Source: Pleurotus ostreatus/Saccharomyces cerevisiae fusant
Lineage: Eukaryota; Opisthokonta
Direction of reading: 5' to 3'
NCBI GenBank assembly: GCA_024196135.1
Contig: JAMQCK010000044.1
Coordinates: forward strand, 62,001 to 126,000
DNA length: 64,000 nt
The notes under the pieces: generated by a model
What the model saw: the letters and a program-made list of their open reading frames with translations, nothing else
Databases searched by the model: none
Told to the model about the DNA's origin: nothing
Program-made: the position numbers and the translations under genes
In this document: positions 21,006-34,588 of the stretch, piece by piece
Layout of the letters: each line of letters begins with the position of its first letter
Numbering within the stretch: position 1 is the first letter of the stretch

Positions 21006-23709
21006 ATGGAAGTCGCTGGGCTTGTCATCGGCGCTACATCGATCCTCGCTCTCTGGGAGACGTGTGTGCAAGGTAAGCGTCGCAAACTCCTCGGGAGATC
21101 TCGACGCTGATCACCTCATCAGTCTTCGACATCGTCGTGTCGGGGCAGAACTACGGCATGGACAGCGAGATTGCGCGCGTCAAGCTCGAGGTTGAGCGCG
21201 TCCGCCTCCTAATGTGGGGTCAGGCCGTTGGCCTGTCCAGTGTGCGGCTGCCGGAGGAAGGCGTCCCGTCTCCAGGTCCATGTCACCCACGATTGGGCAG
21301 GCCGGAAGTGACCGACGCGGTTATGCGAATCTTGGGTTGCATCCACCATCTCTTCAAGGACACGGACGCGCTGCAGCGGCGTTATGGGCTGCAGAGGACC
21401 TCGGAGCGTTCCTCGGTCTCGGCTGTGCTCGACATCTCGCGCGAGAACAACGCTTCGTCGGCGACTATCTTGGAGTCGGTCTTCAAGAAGGCTTACGCAA
21501 GCCTGCAGAAGTCGTCTAGGCGTAACAACAGGATCACGACGTTGAGGAGGGTTCGTCTGAATATTCTGCTCCGTGGCGTGCTTGGCGCTTACATCTGGCT
21601 CAGCGCGCGCATTGGGCTATTCTTGATAAGACGAAGTTCAGCCTGCTCGTACAAGAGATCCGTGCGTTCAACGACAGTCTGAGCGCGCTCTTCCCGGACG
21701 TGTCAACCGAGACACAGGACAGCTTGCGTCAGGACATAGAAGCCAGCGATGAGATCGCGTCCTTGCGCCTGCTGCAACAAGCCTCCGCCAACGATTATGC
21801 GGAGCTCTCGGACACGGCCAGCGAGCGCGTGAGCTTGCTGGAGGAGCGCGCATCTCTCGCTGGGTCAGAGGCTCCCGCAGTTCGAGTCGTCTTCGATCCC
21901 GAGACGTTCACAATCAGGACTATAAGGCCTGTACCAACCGAGCGCATGGCGCCCATTGTGGAGGCATCGCCGACGGAGCAAAGCGACGAAGAGGTGTACG
22001 ATGCGGAAGATAATACCAGATGGCACGTGCTGTTCCGTGACAACAGGGATCGTGGCGTTCAAGCGCTAGAGAGGCATACCCTGGAGGCTCACAAGGTGGT
22101 GGATTGGTTTATCAGCTTCCTCCTTGTCAAGTGCGTTGCTCTTCTGGGGCGGCTTTCTGTCCACCGACCATGCACACATTTGCAGGATCAACACATTGTC
22201 TCTCGTCGAATACAAGATGCAGTTGCTCGCCAAGCAGTTCGTAGAGCCGGATATCGGGTGAGTTCCTCGGGCGCTGCCTGTTTCAGCAATGTGGCTCATC
22301 ACGCATCCAGTGGACATTCTCGCCCGCTTTGCAGTATCCTGCTAAATGGCATCAACAAGGAAGCGGAGGCACAAGCTCCCCTTCTCGAGTCCTTCAGCGC
22401 GTGCCTCGCGGCCGCCAACGAACTGAAGGAGCGCTACGTTAACTTCCAAAGCAAGTTCGATCACTTGCAAGCCGAGACGCGCGCGAAGCAGAAGGCGGAC
22501 TTCAGGCTGGCCAAAGCAAGGGAAGCATACGAGTCTGCTAGGTATCGCATCGCGACCCTCACTCGGAAGATGAAGCATCGTGATGCTAGAGGGCGACACC
22601 GGACGATTCAGAGCGAGCTGTCGCAAGCCCACCAGCAGCTAGCTACCGCGGAGACGACTCTTGATGAGAGAACCGCGATGTACGATGCTGCCGCGCACCG
22701 TTGGGAGAGGATCTGGCGCGAGACCTGTGACAAGGGGCAGGCATTGGAGCAGGATCGCTTGCACTTCGCAAGAGATTTGGGCTCGAGGTGCGATCATCAA
22801 GCTGCAGAGGTAAGCACCACCAGATCTCGGCACGCGGGTCGCTGACGGGTCCTGCAGAGCTACCATTTCTTATCCGTATTCATCATTTCTGTAAATCCCA
22901 ATGAAGACGCCATCGCGTTGGGCAAGGGCTTCCGAGCCCGGGTAGACGTGAACGACGAGGACGGTGATGGGCCCCCTCCAGCACCATTTGCATCGTATGA
23001 TGGCCCAAAGTACGACTATGAATATCAGGGCACGGCCTCCTACAGCGATCCCAACGTCCTTGCCTGGGCGAAGTACTACGACATGGACGGGACCGATCCT
23101 GCAGGCGCCATATACTTTCATCACGTCCCTGGGGTCAGCGATGAGCCCGAGGAAGCGCCTCTCGAAGCGTCTTCCCCGCCCGACAGTCAGCCGCTCGAAC
23201 CTCGATCCCCGGTGACGAGCGCGCCGCACTCTCCACCCGCGTATCATGCACAAACCGACGAGAGGTCGTCCTTCGCTAGCAACAATACATCTCTTGGTGA
23301 CGAACCGGAGCCACCACTACCCGCGGGGCTCTATCACGCGCTGTTCGACTTCCAGGCGGAGAACTCCCTCGAGCAGTCTCTCGCCGTGGGCGATGTCGTC
23401 AATGTCGTCGAGGGCTCTGGCGGCTACGGTTGGGCTGTCATTGCACGCGCGGACGTGTCAGACCCGGGATGCGAGTATGCGCTCGTGCCGAGGGCGTTTC
23501 TGGAGCCTGTTCAGGGTACATCGGAAAGCGCGTCCCCTCGTATTTCTCGTGCGATTGCGGAGGATGGAATTGGCGAGGATCCATCAGCACCCAACAAGCT
23601 AGAGCGCGAGCGCTTGGATCCCTTGCCTACGATGCGCTCCAGAGAAGCTTCGGGAGGATGGGACGCCCCGCCGTCATACGATCTAGCAACCGATGTTCAT
23701 GCAGAGTAG
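21006..23709 (+). CDS. HeLo-domain protein with central F-BAR-like coiled coil and C-terminal SH3 domain
   Basis: Six exons, join(21006..21072,21123..21550,21604..22130,22186..22257,22311..22809,22858..23709), give 814 aa. Residues 1-205 are a HeLo domain as in the HET-s/HET-S cell-death proteins: MEVAGLVIGATSILALWETC, then KLEVERVRLLMWGQAVGL, later HWAILDKTKFSLLVQEIRAF and DEIASLRLLQQA. Residues about 260-530 are mostly helical with long charged repeats (EAEAQAPLLESFSACLAAA; KADFRLAKAREAYESARY). An aromatic segment VDWFISFLLV at its start makes it read like an F-BAR dimer. A Pro-rich linker precedes an SH3 domain at about 685-745 (YHALFDFQAENSLEQS, GGYGWAVI, LVPRAFLEPV). A second in-frame acceptor at 22334 would shorten exon 5 by 24 nt. 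There is no NB-ARC or NACHT domain. A membrane-remodelling or cell-death role is inferred. Confidence 0.85.
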
Positions 23710-24330
23710 ACAATGGGGTTATTGTCCTATACTCAATTCAGAAATGTACCATATTGATGTCAGTAGTATTGCATACAGTCGCACACTTCCATATCCCTAC
23801 CATCTATGCAGGGCACGGCGCCACCGCAACTTGCAGAATACTGAGCCTCCTTACTGCCAAGTATCCATTGTTGCCCGACGGACTTACTCCCAGAATAAGG
23901 AAGCACCTTTGACTTCATGATATAGCGCTCTTTCATCCGACTGACATAACGCGCGAGACGTCGGGGTACCATTGGCCCAGCCCCGACAGGTGTCTATTCA
24001 CAGGTAGGGCATACAGTATTTAAGGGAGGAGACAGTAGGGAGTATACGGTATACCTATCCACATCGAACGCGTCAAGCTATCGAAGCTCGTACATGAGAC
24101 CCAGACCGCGGACGTCCACTAACAGCGCCGACTACGGGCATACACCCCGCAGCCATCACCCGCAGGACAAACGACCCACTAGCGGTCACCGACCACAGGA
24201 CACCGCTGGCAGTCATTGCGTCGACCAGCGAGACATGCAGACGGGGAAGCGAGTGATACCAGAAAGAGAAAAGCAGGCGAGCGACGAGAGCTCGACGCTC
24301 AACAGCAGCAGATGCATACGGGATCGGGGT
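23710..24330. other. Convergent intergenic region
   Basis: Lies between the 3' ends of the HeLo-SH3 gene and Rab11 copy A. No gene, RNA or repeat was recognised. Confidence 0.55.
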
Positions 24331-25343
<1,013 letters not shown>

Positions 25344-26008
25344 GGCGGTACGAGGAGAGAACGTGAAGCGAGGTGGAGGACGTGGGCGGAGACAGCGGAG
25401 GTGTTTGGACGCCACACGAGCCCAAATTCGGCGCGAAGGGAAGACGTGGACGCCACGTGGAGTTGACCAAAGCCGGCGCTTCTTGAATTCATCGTCGCTC
25501 TCGGGTTCGTCGTTCTTTCCGATAGCTCCAGTTCCCAAGAATATTACACCGGTGCCAGCTCATTCGAAGGCAGATAGGGTGAACTTGCTCCTTTGCTAGC
25601 TTCAACGGCAATTTTAGTCTCCTTCTGGAACGAATCTTGTTATAGGCGAAGCGACGACGTCCTCGCAGGATCTATGAAGGCGATCAGCTTTTATACTACC
25701 CAAGTGCAGGCTATGTGTCCTCAGCCCGTCAGTATCCAGTACCTATCGATGTTAGAGGCGCCAGTGAAATCGCAGTGACACTGATAGTCGGTCTTTCACT
25801 GACTCTTGCTCCCCGCCTTCATGCCGACGATAAGCAGCTTATCATCTTCAGCCAATGCCACGCCCCTCAGAGCCCCCGAATATACACCCTGATGGTAGGG
25901 ACCTTACGCAGGCGGCTGAGGACGTCCGACAACATGCGGACTCGGCTTCGGCGCCAGTCCGACAATTTTCACCATGAGGGAGCCTGCTCTTTGCTGTAGA
26001 CGACGACC

Positions 26009-28426
26009 ATGGCGAAGGACGGGTTGAAGCTGTCGCGCGAGCCGTCGATCGAGGATCAGGCGACGCGCCTCTCTTTCAAGAAGCTGCTCATCATATTCCT
26101 TGGCCTCGGATCCGCGTGAGCCCAACGACCTTGCCTGATCGGGATTCGCGCTCACCGCACGGTGGTCGTGTGCAGTATCTTTCTGTCCTTTCTAGACACG
26201 ACATCTGTTACGACTGCACTTCCGAAGGTGAGCATGGACGCATACGCGTAGGACCTTGCGACTTGACCCCTCCAATGACAGATAGCAACCGATATTCATG
26301 CCGGGCAGTCCATTACTTGGGTCGGAACCTCTTACCTGGTTGCGACAACGTCCTTCCAAATCATATACGGCCGACTATCGTACGTGGTGGCCTTCTGAGT
26401 GTCGTTCGACCCGTTCACCCTCGTCTCAAGAGATATTTTTGGACGTAAAGCGCTCCTGATGTCCGCGCTTTTCATCTTCGCCGTGGGTGACTTGCTTTGC
26501 GGGTTTGCGAAGACCCCGGTGCAGCTATACGTCTTTCGCGCGATTGCTGGCATCGGCGGTGGAGGGTGATTACAATACCGTCCTTTGACGCCCAGCCTGG
26601 ATGCTCACTTTCCCCCTTCCGCCAGGATCGGAACCCTTTCCATGATCGTCATGTCCGACGTGACGAGTCTGCGAGAGCGAGGAAAATGGCAAGGCTATAT
26701 TGCGGGCTCTATTGCTCTCGGATCCGCCGTCGTATGCGTCTCTTACGCCTGAAAGCAGTCCTCGAGCTCACTCACGTCGTCAGGGTCCCTTCGTCGGCGC
26801 TGCGTTGGCGCAACAAGCGTCCTGGCGCTACGTATTCTGGCTGCCTGTCCCGTGCACCGTAATTTCGGCCATCATCATATATCTCTATATTCCGTGCGTA
26901 TTCCTTCATCTGCATGTTCTGCCCTCAGACATTGACACGCATACAGATTGAAAGCGGTCTCGGGAAATTATCGTGAAAAGCTTTGGAAGATCGATTATTT
27001 GGGGAGCTTTCTGTCCCTCGCGGGTAACATATTCCTGCTCGTCCCGATATCTGCGGGAGGGTCTACATTCCCGTGGAATTCTGGTGTGAGTGTCCTTTTT
27101 CGAACGTTGCTTGCCGCCAATGCTGACCGAAGTAGGTCGTGATCGGCCTACTTTGCGCCGGCGGCGTCGTCTGGGGTCTCTTCGCCCTTGTGGAGTGGAA
27201 GTTCTGCAAGCTTCCTGTTATGCCTTGTACGCGATCACATTCGGTCCATCAAATGCTTGCCCCGCTCAATCTCTTTTCTTTCTGCAGTACGCCTCTTCAC
27301 GTACCGCACGACATGCCTCGTCTTCTGCATGAACCTATTCTACGGCATGGTATACTGTAAGTCCTCCGCCCATCCGTCCCAACCGCCCCACTCACCCACC
27401 CTCAGACGGCAACATCTACTTCCTCCCCATCTACTACCAGAAATTCCGCGGCTTCAGCGAGCTCAAGTCCGCCGCGCTCCTCCTCCCTCTCCTCCTCATC
27501 CAATCCGTCTCCGGCGTGCTCAACGGGCAGGTGACGATGTACACGGGCGGCGTGAAGCCGCAGATTCTCGTCGGCTTCTCGCTCTGGTTGATTGGGAGCG
27601 GGCTGCAGTCGACGTTTAGGCGGACGACGAGTATTGGGAAGATTGTTGGGATTTTGTTGGTCCAGGGGATTGGGACTGGGGGGATTTTGCAGACGAGTAC
27701 GTGGTTGCCACGCCCGTGACGAGAGTAAATGCTGATGTGCATCTAGCCCTCGTCGCCGCGCAGGCAGCTGCACCGGGCAAGGATCGCGCCGTCGTGACCG
27801 GCACACGCAACTTCTTCCGTACCATGGGTGGCGCGTATGTACTCTCTCCTTCCCTTCCCGCCGACTCCCTCTGACTGAGTCCATGCAGCTTCGGCGTCGC
27901 CATCAGCAACGCTATCCTCAACAACATCATATCGGACGAGCTCCCCGCTGCCCTACCGTCCGATATCCGGGACTCCTTGCTCGCCGGCGGGTCTATCGAC
28001 CTCCCAGCAAGCCTGCCCTCGGACGTCGCAGAGGGCGTCTACGCCGCCTTTGAGCACGGGTTGCATATGGTATACGTGTATTATATCCCGCTCATAGCTG
28101 TTTGCTTGGTTATGTCGTTGTTCTTGAAGGTCAGTGATGCGTTCCTTATGTTCGTATGTGCTCGTGCTCATTGAGTACCGCAGGACTTCGGCCTTCCGGA
28201 TGTCATGGCAGAGAAAGTGGCAGCTGGGGCCATAACGCCTGCAATTACGGAGCCTCCAACCGCCGTCCCCAGCACCACCGACTTGACGATAGAGCCGAAG
28301 ACTCCTGCAGGACTGGAGAGCGGGCTGACGACCGCAGCACCGTCAATCAAGGAGAAGTTTGAGAGCATAGAGGAGGAAGTTCCTATCGAATCTACGAGTC
28401 GTCGACTGCCAGACGATCGAGTATAG
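26009..28426 (+). CDS. Major facilitator superfamily drug:H+ antiporter-like transporter (DHA2 type, probably 14 TMS)
   Basis: Multi-exon gene. Early exons are 26009-26115, 26176-26227, 26282-26379 and 26431 onward, and later exons end at the TAG at 28424-28426. The first helix ends in [15 protein letters not shown], the motif-C region of DHA2 antiporters. It is followed by [18 protein letters not shown] and the loop motif [13 protein letters not shown]. Then come [10 protein letters not shown] and, further on, [22 protein letters not shown]. Hydrophobic segments continue through [12 protein letters not shown] to a final [19 protein letters not shown] and a hydrophilic cytosolic tail. The family exports toxic compounds or amino acids against protons at plasma or vacuolar membranes. 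It sits between two Rab11 copies and transcribes opposite to them. I did not check each of the roughly ten introns to the base. Confidence 0.85.
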
Positions 28427-29038
28427 GTCAGTGGCAGTGGATGGCAGGATGCGGATCGGTCTCGCGAGATGTAGCCATAGATGTTTTCATAGATTTCTTC
28501 ATAGACTTCCTGTTTTTCTATGCTATACATGACCGTTTGACAACGTGTAGACTGACCCGAAATAGTGGCCGAGCGCTAGGGAAATCGGGTGACGACGGAT
28601 GAATCGGACGCGGAGAAGCGAGTGTCATCCTCTGTATTGGCACCACGGCACAAAGAGCAGGCAACAGTGCAACAACCTGAAGAGTCTCGAGCATACACGT
28701 CCTGCTCGGGCTCGGGCGATAGGTCTTCAGAAGACTTGAAGCTTCTGCGGCCTCGACCGACACAAGTGAAAAGAAAGAGGTATATGGTAGTCACTGTGGC
28801 GACAAGAGCGTTAGGGCATTACACGGTACAGAAGCACGTATCTAGAATACAGATATCCAGAGCAAGGAACACGAGCGAGGAGCAGCGTATGTCCGATCCC
28901 GGCACAGGTGTATACGGGGTTACCAAGCTCGCTTGGAGGGTGACGGTCACCGTGCAGCAAGGCCCACCGGGCACGTAAGGTTCGTGAGGCATATGCAACT
29001 TTCTCGTCTCGCGCATCGACATGACAGGGTGACTCTGA
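28427..29038. other. Convergent intergenic region
   Basis: Between the transporter stop and the Rab11 copy B stop. No gene, RNA or repeat was recognised. Confidence 0.55.
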
Positions 29039-30060
29039 CTAGCAGCAGCCATTGCCCTGCTTGGCGTTCGAGTCGACGGAGGGGCCGACGCTGACGGTGT
29101 TGCCGGAGGGTGCTTCTATGGGGTTGGCGGACGACTCCAGAGTCCTGCTGGATACTATCCGGTAGATATCTGTAGGCGATGACGTATATGAGCAACCGAG
29201 TTGAGGGAGCTACAACACCACGCACCAGTCAAGTTGGTCTCAAACGCCGAGTCGACATTCGAAGCGTCGAGCGCGGATGTCTCGATGAACGAGAGGCCGT
29301 TCTCCGCTATCATACCCCGTCAGCCGTGACTACCCATACGTTCAACATCACACCACGCACCCGCAAACGCGCGCGCCTCATCCGTGGGCACGGCCCGCAG
29401 GTGCTTGAGATCGCTCTTGTTGCCGACGAGCATGATGACGATGTTCGAGTCCGCGTGGTCGCGCAGCTCCTTCAGCCAGCGCTGCACGTTCTCGTACGAG
29501 CCGCGCTTCGAGATGTCGTACACGAGCAGCGCGCCGACGGCCCCGCGGTAGTAGCTAGAGGGAGGAGGAAGGGGTTCAGCGCATGGGAAGAGGGTATGGG
29601 GGTAGGAGGGAATGACGCACGCAGCGGTGATGGCGCGGTAACGCTCCTGGCCGGCTTCAGCATGGTGTGAGTACGGGGAGGGGGAGGCATGAGCTCGACC
29701 TCCATACCGGTATCCCAGATCTGCGCCTTCAGGATCTTGCCCTCTACTGTGATAGAGCGCGTGGCGAACTCGACGCCGATGGTCGACTTGGTGTCCTGGC
29801 TGAACTCATTGCGTGTGAAACGCGAGAGAACTGCGCCCAATCAGTTCGTCGTCCTCCCTATCACTTTCCGGAGCCCTTACGATTGCTATAGAGTATGTCA
29901 GTCAGTATGCATGCACGTTCCATTAGCAGTAAGACTCACGATTTTCCGACACCAGAGTCTCCAATGAGGACGATCTGGAGAGTTGCTCAGTTGTGCAGGG
30001 TGCTGGGTAGACAGTCTCGCCCACCTTGAAGAGGTAGTCGTAGTTGCTGGTGTCGGCCAT
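29039..30060 (-). CDS. Rab11-type small GTPase, copy B
   Basis: Eight exons run from 30060 down: 30060-30025, 29974-29940, 29885-29881, 29830-29708, 29654-29621, 29554-29361, 29306-29226, 29169-29039. The product has 212 aa. All motifs of copy A are present: a split GDSGVGKS P-loop, [42 protein letters not shown] and a C-terminal CC for prenylation. Exons 1-7 have exactly the same lengths as in copy A, including the 5-nt third exon CAATC. The proteins differ mainly after the fourth exon boundary, in the effector helix ([16 protein letters not shown] versus [16 protein letters not shown]) and in the hypervariable tail. Both copies look functional, so this is a retained duplicate and not a decaying one. 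Confidence 0.93.
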
Positions 30061-30631
30061 GGTCGTCGTCGGGGTCGTGGTACTTCCTCACGTTGCATTC
30101 CACATTGCCGAGGGCGCTCCTTTTGTTTGGCAGTAACTTCCGGGGCAAAGGCGCTTGGATCAGTCCATTGTCCTCGTGATCCCCATTCGGGAGGCATTGT
30201 TTTTGAAGCCTCCTCGACGAGGTTCTACTGTCCAGCTGCCTTTGCCGATAGGATGCACAAATCTAGGTTGGATATACATAGCATGAAACGCTCTCGGATG
30301 AAGATATGCCAATGCCAAGTCCCGCGGCCAAGCCCGAGAAGTTCAATGCCTCGAGATGCAAGTTTGAATGCGACAGTACAGAGGAAAGCTACGACAGAGC
30401 AATGGCTGAAAGAAATCTACGGGACAAGACACACACACATCATGTTGCTTGCTCAGACGAGGCCTCGCGACAGGTCTGCAGGACGGACGACCGACTGGCG
30501 GGCAAGCGGGCCGTGCTCCCGTCCCCGCGGATCCTCACATGCGCAACGGTCCGGGGGAGTGCGCGAAGAGCTGGAAGAGGACCGCCCAATTGCCCAAAGT
30601 ACCATCCCACATCCACTTCGCATCGACGATC
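30061..30631. other. Divergent promoter region
   Basis: Shared upstream region of Rab11 copy B (-) and the mutarotase (+). No TATA or other recognised element. Confidence 0.5.
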
Positions 30632-31318
30632 ATGTCTGTCCCACATAGCAAGCGCATCTGCCAAATCATCAAGGTGAAGGACACTACTTCGAACCGCCGA
30701 GCATTCCCTAACCTTCCCTCGCTAGCTCAAAGACGAGGCGCTCGAGGAGTACAAGGCCATTCACGCGAATGTCTGGCCCGGCGTCCTCGCCGCGCTCGAG
30801 CGCGCGCACATCGTGGATTATAGCATCAATTACTACGCCCCGCTGAAGCTGCTGATCGCGACGATGAAGTACACTGGCAGTGACTATGAGGCGGATATGA
30901 AGAAGGTGAGTGAGAAAAAGCGCTTGATACGGGTTGAAAAGAAGTGGGTGGTGGCTCAGGAAGTGGCTGGGCGGGCATGGAGAAAGATGATGACGGTGGT
31001 CAACGAGCTGGAGGTCAAAAGGAAATGCCGATCGAGCTAACGAGACGTGTCGTATAGGTCGCGGAGGACCCAGAGACGCAGAAGTGGTGGGCCGTGACGG
31101 ACGGAATGCAGGAGAGCTTCAACGAGGGCGCGACCGGGAGTGGGAAGGAGGTTCCTTGGTGGACGGTGAGTACCCTTTGGTGTTCGTACGCGGTGTTGCT
31201 GTCGTAGCGCGTTTGCTTCGAGAGGCAGGCCCAGCAGATCCGCATCAGCTGCATGAAGATTTGCTAACAAGTGTCACAGGAAGTGCCAGAGGTCTTCCGA
31301 TTCGAGGGCAAGCCCTAA
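30632..31318 (+). CDS. L-rhamnose mutarotase
   Basis: Four exons, join(30632..30673,30726..30905,31058..31165,31280..31318), give 122 aa. The sequence begins MSVPHSKRICQIIKLKDEAL and contains EEYKAIHANVWPGVLAAL. The His-x-x-x-Trp-Pro arrangement is the catalytic core of the RhaM family. DYSINYYAPLKLLIATMKY and TQKWWAVTDGMQ are the other conserved strands of the dimeric alpha/beta fold. The enzyme interconverts alpha and beta anomers of L-rhamnose, aiding use of rhamnose from pectin. No other rhamnose-pathway gene is adjacent. Length is close to the family norm of 105-120 aa. Confidence 0.9.
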
Positions 31319-31574
31319 GTCTTACTCCCGCACGAGGAGACGAAGGACGTTCGGAGAAAAGCAGAGGATACGGTTCAAATGTAGTGTAGCCCTGTACATG
31401 ATCACTTTGGACGTGAAAGAAGCTGCGGCAGCTGGTGCAAAGTGAAGGAAACCTCGACCGGGTAGAGGTTGCGGCAAAGTTCAGGGTCCAGGTTAGGCGC
31501 CGACCACGTCTGCCCAAACACCCACAAACTCACCCGTCCCTTGTTCTCGGCGCCCACCCCACCATCCGCGCCCG

Positions 31575-34555
31575 ATGCAGGGCCTCCTCCTCCTCCCACT
31601 CCTACTGCTGATACCCCACTGCGCCGCTGTCTGGCCCTTCACACACGAGAGGTTCACGAAGAACTCGCTGATCGACGCCGGCACGCGAGGCCTCTCCGGC
31701 GATGAGCGCGTCATAGCTTTCGGGGACTTTAATGGGGACCAGTTGTACGTCGGGGTGCTGTGCAAGAAGGAGGATTGGGGAAGCTGAATATATGCGTTCA
31801 GACTAGACGTACTGGCGATTGAAGACGACCAGCAGACGCTGAAGGTATACCTGTGGAATCATGGTGAGCGGATACGTCTATGCTATCCGCGCCACCAGCA
31901 TCTCCCCCCTCGTCCAACATCCGGCGCATATGTCAACCTCGGGTACTCATCCTATCCCCAGAGCAATTCATGTTCCAGCCCTCCACCACCTTCCACCATC
32001 CCTCCAAAGTGTACAACGTCGTCCCCGGCGACTTCACGCACAACGGCAAGCTCGACCTCCTCGTCATGAGCGAGGGGAGCGCGTCGTACATCATGGACAT
32101 GCTTGTCTACCCAGCGCTACCTCAGGGCGGATTCGGTGCGTGATGTGGCGCGGGCTGAAGCAAGCGAGGGCTGACTAGACGATCCTTGCTTCCTCCCCAC
32201 GACTTGCAACTACACACCCGCGACCCTGCATATATGCGCCTTGAATCCGCCAGACATTGACCACCCTATCACCGTACCACCATCCGGCATGGTGCAGCCC
32301 ATACCCATCGACATCAACGGTGATATGCGCATCGACTTGCTCGGTGTGACGCCTTCCGTACGTCCCTTCAATGCCATTAAGCGCTCCCTCTCACTTGTAC
32401 CGCTATTCTGTTAGGTCAGCAACATGTTCGCCGTATGGAACAATACGTGGGACGAGGAGAAGAACACGGACTATATGTTCGACGTGTACGTTGTCCTTCC
32501 CCGTCTCCGCTTAACATCAACTCATCATACACCGATGCAGCATCGACCCCCCATTCACAGGCAATCAATGCCTCCTGTCAAACCCCCACAGTAACGCTGT
32601 GATCGACCTAAATGGCGACTGTCTAGCGGGTAGGTAGTGCCACCATTCCCTCCTACGGACTTTCCTTGTACTGATCCCGCCGCTCTTAGACCTCTTCCTC
32701 GTCTGCGACAAGCCACACGGATACAAGAGCTACCAGATCTGGGTCAACAACAAGGACGCCGGGTTTTCGCTCGCCGATGAGGGATGGCTGCCCTCGGGCG
32801 TGCAGAGTATCTCGTTCGCGGATGTTGGTGAGTCGCTAGCTTCATGTCTCCCCATCCCATTCAAACTGATCTATCCCACCCCAGACCGTGACGGCACCAT
32901 CGACATGATCTTCCCCACCTGCGAGAAGGTCACCGACAACGGCTTCGGGAGCAACTGCTATATCAACATCGCGTACAACCAGCAGCTGCCCTTGTGCGCT
33001 TCTTCGAGCCCGTCGGCGAAGCAGAGGAACTGCCGCACGCCGGACGAGCTGTGTACGGCAGACCCGAATTTTAAGTTTGATTTGACGGCGGAGAGTAAGG
33101 TGGGTAGGGAAATTTTCTTTTGGAGTTCTGCATGCAAATTGTTTGTGGATGGAGGTGGGACGGATCAACTGACTCTTTCCTGTGCCAGACCTTCGTCCGC
33201 TTCCCTTTCACGGACCTCTTTTCAACGCGCGCGCTGGTCGTGAAGGACGCGACCTACGACCCGGCGGTGCCGCTGTCGCTGAAGATGGGCGACTTCAACT
33301 TGGGTGAGCATTCTTTCTAATATCCCATCACGCACTCCGTCTGAATGGTGATCCGCACAGACGGCTTCCCCGACATGCTCCTCATCGCCGCTGAGTCGAT
33401 GACCTTGACGCCGTTCCTCATCCAGTCGGTGCCCTGCGACAAGGGCGTCGCTGGTTGCGAGAAGGACGGTTCGGGTGAGCTCAGGTTGCACGCGAAGGCG
33501 TTCTGGTTGCTAATGCCCGTGCGCAGGTCGCCGAGGCTGGCAAGTCGTCAAGAAGGATGTGGATGATCTGAAGGCCGTCAAGGACGCGCGCTCGGTGTCC
33601 TTTGTGGATATGGATGAGGATGTGAGTGTACAGGGTTTCGTGTAAGGACCTTGGGATGACTGACCTTGCTTAGGGCACACTCGACATCATGGTACAACGC
33701 TCGGGGCGGAGCGGGGCCGGGAAGGTGTTGTTCATCCAGAACAACTTCTACTATGATGCGTTCTTCATGAAGGCGATAGGTAAGCAAGATCGTCTGCCGT
33801 CGAGACTCTGGTGCTGATACCTTTGCAGTACTGAACGGCGCGTGCGATAATGGGTGGTGCTACACGTCCAATGGGACGCGGTATCATGTACGTCGCCCAG
33901 TACGTGCTCGACGTTGCTTCGTGCTGATCCGTTTGCAGCCCTTCGGCGTGAGCTACTCCGGTGCCACGTACAAGTACACCGTCCTCGATACCTCGGGCAG
34001 GCGAAGTGCCGCGCAATGTATGTCGTCCCTTCTCACCCTACCCATTCCTTTCCCGACCCGCCCATCTTCCCCTTTCCGACTGCTGATCATCTCCTTCCTA
34101 ACTCTAACTCGCTAACCACCCACCCCCAGTCGGCCAACTCCCCCAAACCTCCTACCATAGCCTCCAGACGCCCTACTCCTTCTTCGGCCTCGGGCGCACG
34201 AACAACTACATCGAGAACCTGTTCGTGGGCGCCACCATCCACGCGCCGGAGCACTTCATCAACATGGAGGGCGTGGTGCCGAATTCGAAGGTGGTGATAC
34301 ATCCGTCGGCGAGGGAGGGGGAGGCGTGGAGGAGGGAGTTGTATTTGAGACCGGGGAAGTGGATTCCGTGAGTGGTGATCTCCTTCAGGTTGCAAGCGCT
34401 ATGCTGATGAGCGATGTAGATGGGTAACCCTGACGGTCATCATCGGTACGGTGGTAATGGCGGTGATCGTGCTCGTGCTGCATCTGAACGAGAAGCGGGA
34501 GGATGAGATGGAGCGTAGGCGGATCTCGCATAGGATCAACTTCGATGCGCTGTGA
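31575..34555 (+). CDS. ITFG1/LINKIN (T-cell immunomodulatory protein) homologue, FG-GAP membrane protein
   Basis: Multi-exon gene starting with exon 31575-31741, then 31802-31863, and ending at TGA 34553-34555. A signal peptide (MQGLLLLPLLLLIPHCAA) leads into FG-GAP/VCBS-type repeats with calcium-binding-like motifs: FGDFNGDQLDVLAI, PGDFTHNGKLDLLVMS, DINGDMRIDLLGV, DLNGDCLADLFLVC, DRDGTIDMIFPTC and MGDFNLDGFPDMLL. Near the end FFGLGRTNNYIENLFVG matches the conserved ITFG1 segment. A single transmembrane helix (LTVIIGTVVMAVIVLVLHL) and a short basic cytoplasmic tail ending INFDAL follow. The family forms a seven-bladed propeller on the luminal or extracellular side and is linked to adhesion and microtubule-related functions in animals. 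The fungal role is unknown. Individual middle exon borders were not all verified. Confidence 0.88.
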
Positions 34556-34588
34556 GCTAGGCATGCGATGCCTTGTCAATCGGAAAGG

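Noticed and set aside
22311..22334. Alternative shorter start of exon 5 in the HeLo-SH3 gene (acceptor at 22334)
   Set aside because: Both acceptors keep the frame, so it cannot be decided here. I used the upstream one. The domain call does not depend on it.
30632..34555. Rhamnose or pectin-use gene cluster around the L-rhamnose mutarotase
   Set aside because: Neighbours are a Rab GTPase and an ITFG1 homologue. No dehydrogenase, aldolase or transporter of the rhamnose pathway is near.
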